Assembly (NCBI RefSeq): GCF_029784135.1
Contig: NC_073746.1
Location: forward strand, 10,573,380-10,637,379
Length of the DNA stretch: 64,000 nucleotides
Direction of reading: 5' to 3'
Source: Toxorhynchites rutilus septentrionalis
Lineage: Eukaryota > Arthropoda > Insecta > Diptera > Culicidae
Below the pieces are notes generated by a model. The model was not told the DNA's origin. It worked only from the letters and a program-made list of their open reading frames with translations, and made no database searches. Of the stretch, positions 56,231-64,000 are shown one piece after another. Position 1 is the first letter of the stretch. Every line of letters starts with the position of its first letter. A program made the position numbers and the translations under genes.

Positions 56231-56811
56231 TCTAACCCTAGTTTATGAGTATTTCTGCTGTTTGTTGTTGGAATTCTTGGAACTGTTTTATAATTAAAAC
56301 AAGCATTACATTCTGGGCTTCAGAAGCGGCTTCAAAAATAGAATTTTGAATCAAATTTCGAACGGGATTAGTAATTATTAGTAATATAGTAATTTCAGCG
56401 ACGACATATTTTGACGTAGGATTACGCATTTGATTTCTTTGATTGCAAAGATCCGACTGAATGAAATTGCATCCCTGTGGAAGTTTTTACTGAAAACTCG
56501 ACAACTGCTCGAAAAACTCATTTTGTAGTTCTTGACGATATAATTTTCAGAATGCCTTGGGATATTCGAACGTGAACATGAACGGAAAAATCGTTCTCCA
56601 ATTAAGAATTCTCAAACGGCTGACAAAACTTATAATTATACTAGGTCGCTATGAAAATATTTGTAAATGTCCATAGTGAAGCTTTCTATATCGTTTGCCA
56701 AATACACAATTGCCTGTACGATATTTTTATTCGATAATCAATATTCGATATTCGATTGAAAATAATGAAAAATAAATAATAAAAACTTCCGTCGAAACTA
56801 TAAACTAACGA
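56231..56811. other. No gene seen
   Basis: AT-rich. A segment at 56410-56465 resembles part of R2 (TGACGTAGGATTACGCATTTG). Nothing else recognised. Confidence 0.4.
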
Positions 56812-56912
56812 TGCTCTAGTTCATCGCACCTGTGTCGAATCGGGCATTAAAATGTTTCAAAACATATAAATAAAATTGTCTTTTTCATGATTTACATTAG
56901 TTTTATAGGACA

Positions 56913-57152
56913 CTAGCTGACCCGGCAAACTTGGTCCCGCCCAAAATTTATTTTTCGTTATCACATACACATTATTCTCGAGAAATTTAGAAATTTGTGT
57001 TTCATTTGTATGGCAGCCCCCTCTTAGAGAGGGGGAGGGGTCTCAAACTGTCACGAAAACCTTCCCCGGCCCCAAAAAACCCTTACATACAAATTTTCAT
57101 GCCGATCGGTTCAGTAGTTTCCGAGACATCACTCCATTTTGATACATATAGA
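56913..57152 (-). mobile_element. Helitron-like element, compact copy B
   Basis: 240 bp starting CTAGCTGACCCGGCAAACTT and ending CATATAGA, inserted between A and T in the same position of the same host repeat as copy A. Inserted at the identical site in both copies, it was probably present before the host repeat duplicated. The interior shares GTTTCATTTGTATGGCAGCC and TCGGTTCAGTAGTTTCCGAG with copy A. Confidence 0.6.
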
Positions 57153-57236
57153 TTTTTACGGATTCACGCGTTTTAAAGGTTTATAAAATCCACCTTCTAT
57201 TGGTGTGAATGCGCCCCTGATTTGAGCTAACTTTTA

Positions 57237-58506
57237 AAGGGTGAACGCTGTAGAAATTCGCCCAGTAGACCTATTCTTTTGAAAATTTTAGACAGTAAAA
57301 TAAAAACTATTAAACAACTTTTGGCATTTTCTTTTTATTCATACTTCGAGCCCAAGCCCGTATGCTCGCACCTTCCTCTTTACCCCGTCCAGAGGGTTCT
57401 GTACAACGTCAGGTTGTAGTTTTTTTTGAACAGAAATCCATTTCCTCTTGAAGTCCGCCTCCGATTTGACAACTTTTGGGTTCTTCCGGAGGGCCTGCTT
57501 CATAATCGCCCAATATTTCTCTATTGGGCGAAGCTCAACGCACCGGGCGGGTTCATTTCCTTTGGCACGAAGGTGACCCCGTTGGCTTCGTACCACTCCA
57601 AAACGTCCTTTGAATAGTGGCACGAAGCGAAATCCGGCCAGAAGATGGTCGGGCCCTCGTGCTGCTTCAATATTGGTAGTAAGCGCTTCTGTAGGCACTT
57701 CTTAAGGTAAACCTGCCCGTTTACCGTGCCGGTCATCACGAAGGGGGCGCTCCGCTTTCCGCAAGAGCAGATCGCTTGCCACACCATGTACTTTTTGGCA
57801 AACTTGGATAGTTTCTGCTTGCGAATCTCCTCCGGAACGCTAAATTTGTCCTCTGCGGAGAAGAACAACAGGTCCGGCAGCTGACGACAGTCCGCTTTGA
57901 CGTAGGTTTCGTCGTCCATTACCAGGCAATGCAGCTTCGTCAGCATTTCGGTGTACAGCTTCCGGGCTCGCGTCTTCCCTACCATGTTTTGCCTTTCGTC
58001 GCGGTTAGGAGCCTTCTGAACCTTGTATGTACGCAGGCCCTCCCGCTGCTTGGTCTGCTGGACGAATGAACTTGACAAATTCAGCTTTTTGGCGACATCC
58101 CGGACCGAACTTCTCGGATCAAGTCTAAACTGCTCAACTACGCGCTTGTAATCTTTTTCACTGACGGAGCATCCATTTTTGCCGTTCTTCATCTTCCGGT
58201 CGATGGTTAGGTTCTCGAAGTATCGTTTTAGTACTCTGCTGACCGTGAATTGGACGATTCCCAGCATCTTACCGATGTCCCGATGTGACAACTCCGGATT
58301 CTCGAAATGAGTGCACAGGATTAATTCACGACGCTCTTTTTCGTTCGACGACATTTTTCCAAATTTACGAAAAATTGACAGTGAAGCATGGCCAACGTGA
58401 TCTATACACTCTTATCTGATTATAAGCGAAAGCTGAAGATATAATTCCTAAAAATTAAATTTCTACAGTGTTTTTTCCGTGATGCAATTTGATGTGACAC
58501 ACCCTT
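57237..58506 (-). mobile_element. DD37E Tc1/mariner-type element, copy 3
   Basis: The right end is intact to 58506 with TA at 58507-58508. The left end keeps only AAGGGTG before jumping to AACGCTGTAG, so about 30 bp are deleted inside that terminal repeat. TA precedes it (57235-57236). Removing the element joins GAGCTAACTTTTAATC, matching the uninterrupted sequence in copy A near 21055. Confidence 0.9.
57339..58354 (-). pseudogene. DD37E transposase, copy 3 (one-base deletion)
   Basis: ATG 58354 opens the full N-terminal and catalytic region up to WPDFASCHYS and FVPKEMNPPG, where one base is missing relative to copy 1. The frame ends soon after. ELRPIEKYW with the catalytic Glu continues in the next frame to the normal C terminus (RKVRAYGLGLEV). 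The N terminus has no stop, unlike copy 1. Confidence 0.9.
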
Positions 58507-58529
58507 TAATCAATCACCAGATGATTAAA

Positions 58530-59885
58530 ATCGATCAAATGAAAATTTATTTTTATTTTGTGGTAACGGCTACAACTGTTTGGTTGTTCATTTAAATTGA
58601 AATATGAGACATCACAATTCAAGATTTGAAAAATCCATGTTTTGCGCCTGAAAGAGATGCAAGTGCATCCTATAACCAAACCGTTGATTATACCGAACAT
58701 TGGCGCGCACTTGTATCACCTGAATGACACATCCTCATCCGGGCACATTCCAACAGCTATTGCTTTGGTTTCTTCATGTGGAGAAGCGAATGTCACCAGA
58801 GGCAGGATCTCCAACAGGAGATTTTTATATATGGACGCTTGTTGGTGGAAACCGTTCGATCGCCTCTAAAGCCGATAAACTCCCACAGCTAAGCTGAGCT
58901 GGGAGGACGACGACCATATTGGTGCGTATGGCGAGCGGGAATGTTGGTCATCATGTACATGCACGAAATGGCGCACTTGGTGATGGTGACTCGGCATTTT
59001 GATGTTCGTTTTCGTGCCGCTAAAAGCTATACGATGTATGAATAAAGACCCCCTTGGAGCAATATTTTGAAGTGCGGTTCCACATTGTCATGAAGTACGG
59101 TGTATGATTTGTTTTGTTTCCCCGGGTTGGAATTTATGAGCTGTATTCAAACGCGCATAGTATAGTGTACACAAAACAAAAAGGCAGGGAAATGATTGAA
59201 TTTAGCAATTTCTCCGCTTTCACGCGTAATCCTTATCGAACCTTAGAGTTGTATTATTGACATCCCACTATACATTCTTCCGCCGCAATATCACATGCGG
59301 TCCCCCTTCCTTGCTCCAGTGCACCTGTGGAAGTTACAGATTTGATTTCATTACCATATGTCGAAGAATTTTCGCTCTGATTGATGGTGTCTAGATGTAA
59401 ATATGGTACGTGTAGCTTCGGCGTTACGTTTTGAATTCCCTGCATGAAGAACCCGTTTCACGCAACCAACATAAATACGCAGCGGTAAAGTCGGAAAATA
59501 TCCATTGAGAAGACATACCTTTCCGGGCGGCGAAAAAGAATACGAAATTCGTATCAAGGTTTACTCTCTATCATCGGCTTTGATTTCACTCTCGCTGTCC
59601 CTTCTCACGGTGCGAACTCTGACAGACGCAAGGATGCGAACGAATATGTAGATTACGTTTTATCACCACTTCCGAACGAATATGGCCTTGACTTATCGAC
59701 GGAGGGCCGGATTTGATTTATACTGTTTATACTCTATTTCACGTGGCAGGAACCGTTGGGAGGTATATGGTTATCGCATTGATGGATGTGGTAGAAGCGT
59801 AAAATGAACCGAAGGAAGCTTATGAATATTTACTACTAATCAAACTGAGGTCTCAGCAAATGTAGGTCTTAGACAATGTAGAAAG
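58530..59885. other. Unassigned, probably low-copy host DNA
   Basis: Short ORFs (58642-58869, 59254-59445 minus, 59351-59557 minus) without known domains. No repeat or transposon end seen. Confidence 0.4.
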
Positions 59886-59889
59886 AGTA

Positions 59890-60480
59890 AGGCAAACGAT
59901 GTTAGTTTGTTCAGTCGGAAATATGATCTTGGTTTGTCCACCTTTTTGAATGCTCTAGTTCATCGCACCTGTGTCAAATCAGGTATTCAAATGTTTCAAA
60001 ACATATAAATAAAATTGTCTTTTCATGATTTACATTAATTTTATAGGATATTTTTACGCTTCGAAGGCGTATAATATATAAAGAAATAAAGATTTCCAAA
60101 TAAAGATTGTTCACGAGAAAAGGCAATATTCTGAAGAAATCCTAAATTATGAATGGATCAATATGATGACAGTAAACTCAAGCAATGTGAAACGCAACAT
60201 CTACTTAAAAATTCAACTTTTCCATTCAAAAATAATGACTAAACAAACCATGATCATTTTTCGGACAAACCATGATCAAAGGTGTTCAAACCATGATAAT
60301 AATTTCTCTTTGAAATCGTCAAAAAACATAAATAATTGAACAATTTGAACGCCTAATGGTATTATTAGCAACTAGAGACCTGGGGCTTTTCCACAAACCC
60401 AAACGCGTCTTGATTACATGTGATTTTCATGAAGATAAATCTATTTGCATTTACTAGATGCGTGAAGACACCCAAAATCA
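59890..60480 (+). mobile_element. Pogo-like element, copy C, without the Helitron insert
   Basis: The left end AGGCAAACGATGTTAGTTTG aligns with copy A after TA (59888-59889). Around 60055 it reads TTTTATAGGATATTTTTACG, joining directly the two sides that flank the Helitron-like element in copies A and B. The right end stops at CACCCAAAATC, 25 bp short of the terminus. Phrases such as GGACAAACCATGATCA repeat inside. Confidence 0.7.
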
Positions 60481-60846
60481 TATACCTTATAGCAAAAAAG
60501 GCGAAGGGCGATCCAACAAGATCTCCATTGAAACGCATTTTTTTTATAAAGTGTTTTGATACTTGAATATGTCGGTTATCTTTATCTTATAATTTCAGTT
60601 AATTACTTAAAACAATTGGTTGGACATACAGATTTTTCTATTTTTGCTCATGCCTTCCAAAACCACAGTCTTGTGCTCATCTACAGTAGCATATTGGTAT
60701 ATCATGGAACAAAAATTTCTGTGAGGTATTAAACTGCCAATCATATAATTACTCAACATGCATCATAATGATGTGTGAGTAACGACACACTATCCACTCA
60801 CCCCTCAACCGTCGGCTTTCCGTTCGGTTCTCAACCAGTCCACTTC
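60481..60846. other. No gene seen
   Basis: AT-rich spacer between copy C and hAT-type element 2. Nothing recognised. Confidence 0.45.
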
Positions 60847-61515
60847 GTTGCTACCAGCGTTGCCAATGTTCCAGTTTAAACTGGATTCTTCCAGTTTTTT
60901 TTCTTCGATCCAGTCAAACAGTTAAACCTTGAAATCTTCCAGTTTTTTCAAATATTGTCCAGTTTTATCCAGTTTTCTTATATTGTTCTTCAGTTTTACC
61001 AATGTTATGTGAAATAAATTCACAATGTATAAATATTATCCCTCCCTCACCCTTTCTATTCCTTAACCAATTTCGTTTTTTGACATTATTCGTTCGATCG
61101 ATCGAAGGGGAATTTGCCTTGGATCGATCAAGGCGCCTAGAAGTATATCCTAAGGTGGGCCAACTTGCTAAAACCACTCTTCAGCTAACTTGGAAGTCTA
61201 CTGTGCTTTGTTTGCAAACAAAACACAATACGCTAGTGCCGAAGCTCGCTCGTGATCAGTCTGTCTCTTTCACGCTACAAGCAAATAATTCCCCTTCTGC
61301 TTTCTTCCGTACTGTTTTCATATACCGCTCCCCTAACCAACTTAGTGACGAAACGGCCTCACCTAGTACCATAGACCCGTCTTGGGATCGATATTTCTTT
61401 TCTTACACATTCTCAGTGTTATTTTACTCCTGCTTACACTTCCGAATTCAATACGATTAGTGCGCAGAGCGTGTGGTGTCTACCCAAGCAGCAACGTTCT
61501 AGGTTTATATACATA

Positions 61516-62820
61516 AAGTCTGCTTCATTTAATCTTGGAACAAATTCTTTTGCTCATTGTGGCGCTCCTAGTGGACGGATTTGGAAACTTTTTTCACCCA
61601 CGTGTCGGGAAATTCATTACCTTTCACCATGTATTTATGTCATAACACCAAACGATAGCATTTTGTTAACAACCGCCATGGAAGCCGAACGGAGAGATAA
61701 AATTGTGCACAGTTTTCTTGAAAATCCATTGTTGTCGGCATCTAAGCTAGCTAAACAGCTTAAAATGCCCAGAAATACCGTATGGCGTGTTATCAAGTAG
61801 TACAAGGAAACATTGACGACGGCTCGGAAGCCGCATTCGAAGCGTCGGAGTGGAACTGTCGACCGGAAACTGCGTGGGAAAGTCATCAAGGCCGTCAAGA
61901 GGAATCCCAATCTTTCAGACCGCGATTTGGCCAATAAGTTCCAGGCCGCTCACAGTACGGTGCGACGAATTCGTCTCCGGGAAGGAATAAGGTAATTCCG
62001 AGCCAGCAAACAGCCAAATCGGACGCTGAAGCAGAACAATGTGGCCAGAATCCGTGCTTGAAAGCTGTACGACCAAGTGCTGACCAAGTTCGACGGATGT
62101 ATTCTGATGGACGATGAGACCTACGTGAAGGCGGACTTTGGGCAAATCCCAGGTCAAAAATTTTATTTGGCGACGGCTCGGGGGGATGTACCTGCAAAAT
62201 TTAAGTTCGTGTTTGCGGATAAATTCGCCCGCAAGTACATGATTAGGCAGGGGATAAGCAGTTGTGGACAGAAAACCAAAGTCTTTCTCACTGACAAGAC
62301 AATGATATCAGAAGTCTACAAAAAAGAGTGCCTACAGAAACGGATTCTGCCGTTTATTCGTGCCCACGACCGTCCAGTAATGTTTTGGCCGGACCTCGCA
62401 AGCTGCCATTACAGCAAAATGGTTATGGAATGGTACGCAACGAACGGGGTCAGCGTAATACCGAAGGACCTCAACCCCCCAAACTGCCCCCAGTTCCGGC
62501 CGATAGAGAAATACTGGGCAATCACGAAGCGGAGGCTTAAGGCAAAGGGAAAACTTGTTAGGAACATGACTCAAATGAAGAACTGGTGGAATCAAATCGC
62601 CAAAACGGTGGACGAAAAGGGTGTGCGCCGCCTAATGTGCCGTATTACGGGAAAAGTACGAGAATTTCGTCGAAACAGCAATGAATAATTTTTTTCATTT
62701 TTTTTATGAAAGAGATTTTCTTTACTCTTACATTTGTATGAAAAACAAATTATGAATTCGTTAATAAATGACTGAACTACACGCAATTGTTTGTGTTCCA
62801 ATATTAAATGAAGCAGACTT
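61516..62820 (+). mobile_element. DD37E Tc1/mariner-type element, copy 4 (different family)
   Basis: Inverted ends AAGTCTGCTTCATTTAATCT (61516) and the near-complement to 62820, bounded by TA (61514-61515 and 62821-62822). Length 1305 bp. The ends differ from copies 1-3, so this is a second DD37E family. Confidence 0.92.
61678..62688 (+). pseudogene. DD37E transposase, second family, three stops
   Basis: ATG 61678 starts MEAERRDKIVHSFLENPLLS with a helix-turn-helix (SASKLAKQLKMPRNTVWRVI). In-frame stops follow at 61798-61800, near 61992 and near 62058. The catalytic part from 62077 is open: LMDDETYVKADF, WPDLASCHYS and FRPIEKYW, with 37 residues between the last Asp and Glu, then a basic C terminus. 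All catalytic residues remain; the N-terminal half is broken. Confidence 0.92.
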
Positions 62821-64000
62821 TATTATATGTTCTAGGTCCTCCAAAACATGCTGAATTTCAGACCAATTGATCTACCATTTCAACAACGACTGATGTAATG
62901 TTCATAGCAAGAAATCTAACCCTAAATGGTTCATAGAGCCCGCGTGCTATGCTGACTTTGAGTTTATATAAGCATTATATGTTATAGGTCCTCCAATTCA
63001 TTCTGAATTTTAGAAGATCATAGAATCAATGTGCTCCATTGACTTTAATTGATATGAATATTAAACCCAAGTAATCTTGCTTCCGTTTACATCCGTTTAC
63101 ATCAATGGACCCTTCAACGAAATGAAAATCCGAAAATCTCATGTGTCACAACATGCGACAAAGATTAGTTTTAGGTAACCTAAGAAGGAAAACCTGTAAA
63201 ATTAATTAGACCGGCTGTATCTTCCTCAATCGAAATCCATTCCATCCAATCCAAAAGAGCTTCTCACAATTAAAACCTGAGAAGGTATCCGAGAGAACTT
63301 CTCTAAAATCAATCGTCCCGGCAATACTTTATTCATAGCTTTATAGTACTCCATTCACGACGGCGGAGAGTTATCTTTGGGAAACATGAAAAGATAACCG
63401 GAAGAATTCTAAAATCAATCGGACCGGCGTTATATTCCGTTATTCATCTATTTTGAATTTCCATCTCGAAGGGACATAGTTATCTTTCTGAGAAGCCGAG
63501 AGAACTCCTCTAGAAACAATCATCCCGGAGCTATGTTCTAGCTTTATAGAAATTGAATCGCGACGGAGGAGAGTTATCTTCAGGTATCCTGAGAAGATTA
63601 CCGAGAGAAATCCTCTGAAACCAATAGAAATTCCTCGAATATTGTTTCACAGTAATGTTCGAGTGGTGGGAAACGTTATTTTGATCTGCTCGAATGGTTA
63701 ATTAATGGTTCATTTCGCTATTCATGAGCTACATGTAAATATTACACGCAGCTTCGAAGTAAGGTCTATTTCTCAAGCACTGGAATAGATAAAAAATATG
63801 TTTTGAATAACTCAAAGCAGAACTTCTTAAAATAAAACCAATTTTCAGGATTCAGTTTTCTTCCAGTTTTTTAGGAGCCATCTTCCAGTTTTTTGAAAAA
63901 TATTATTGGCAACTCTGGTTGCTAAACATCGTTTGTGTGGTGGGTGACAATAACCGAAGTCATCATTTGCGAAGGCAGCGTTCTTGAGGTAAGTCGTGGC

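Larger units (their letters stand above)
56812..58528 (+). repeat. Pogo-like element copy B, partial, with two insertions
   Basis: Matches copy C from CTCTAGTTCATCGCACCTGTG and copy A up to AATC...CAGATGATTA. It is interrupted first by the Helitron-like element at 56913 and then by DD37E copy 3 at 57237. The left 90 bp and the right end of the family are missing. Confidence 0.65.
60855..63917. mobile_element. hAT-type element 2, with nested DD37E copy 4
   Basis: Ends CAGCGTTGCCAAT (60855) and ATTGGCAACTCTG (to 63917) are inverted repeats similar to hAT-type element 1. Eight-base flanks GTTGCTAC (60847-60854) and GTTGCTAA (63918-63925) differ by one base. Subterminal TTCCAGTTTT motifs are dense at both ends. 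The interior outside DD37E copy 4 (62823-63830) holds two or three diverged units with CCGGAGAA/GAGAGTTATCTT phrases but no hAT transposase. Confidence 0.8.

Overview
The window is about 64 kb of AT-rich animal nuclear DNA, most probably from a culicine mosquito such as Aedes. This rests on element content, not on a recognised host gene. It carries four copies of DD37E Tc1/mariner-type transposons (a group first described in mosquitoes), several mariner, Tc1-like and pogo-like elements, two elements with hAT-type ends, three tRNA-derived SINEs, a nearly full-length I-type LINE, Helitron-like ends and many short inverted-repeat elements. There are no bacterial operons, rRNA genes or CRISPR arrays.

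Host genes are sparse. The best candidate is a small four-exon gene at 44563-45479 (+). It has consensus splice sites, all introns in phase 1, two related internal exons and a poly(A) signal, and would encode about 70 residues of unknown function. A weaker candidate is a 168-codon ORF at 991-1497 (+), preceded by a TCAGT initiator-like motif. The rest of the non-repetitive DNA (parts of 1-2400, 12060-14385, 28500-31220, 38750-40650, 43175-44520, 52200-54820, 58530-59885) looks like intron or intergenic sequence.

Layout. 2.4-4.1 kb: an inverted-repeat element interrupted by a TA-flanked insert, then a minus-strand SINE. 5.3-6.0 kb: an internally deleted mariner with intact ends. 6.3-8.3 kb: dispersed and duplicated repeat modules. 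9.27-11.5 kb: a TA-flanked pogo-like element with a decayed transposase. 14.4-21.8 kb: a three-level nest (pogo-like element, Helitron-like element inside it, 5.5 kb LINE inside that). 23.0-25.7 kb: a foldback repeat split by a mariner, which is itself split at its stop codon by a TTAA-flanked element. 26.0-27.7 kb: a 1.57 kb insert between 22-bp direct repeats. 28.1-28.5 kb: two mariner fragments in opposite orientation. 31.2-31.8 kb: a deleted mariner. 33.1-34.6 kb: DD37E copy 1. 36.6-38.7 kb: a hAT-type element holding a minisatellite. 40.6-41.8 kb: inverted MITE copies with a SINE. 42.2-43.2 kb: another pogo-like element. 44.5-45.7 kb: the small gene. 46.1-47.4 kb: a TIR element. 48.1-49.4 kb: DD37E copy 2. 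50.3-50.8 kb: a SINE. 50.9-51.9 kb: a Tc1/mariner relative. 54.8-56.2 kb: a complete MITE and a Tc1-like fragment. 56.8-58.5 kb: a pogo-like fragment holding a Helitron-like element and DD37E copy 3. 60.9-63.9 kb: a hAT-type element holding DD37E copy 4.

The transposase genes seen are broken by stops, frameshifts or deletions. The LINE is the youngest-looking element, with a perfect 13-bp target duplication and a long poly(A), but its ORF2 has a frameshift. Several insertions can be checked inside the window itself because a related copy of the host repeat shows the empty site.
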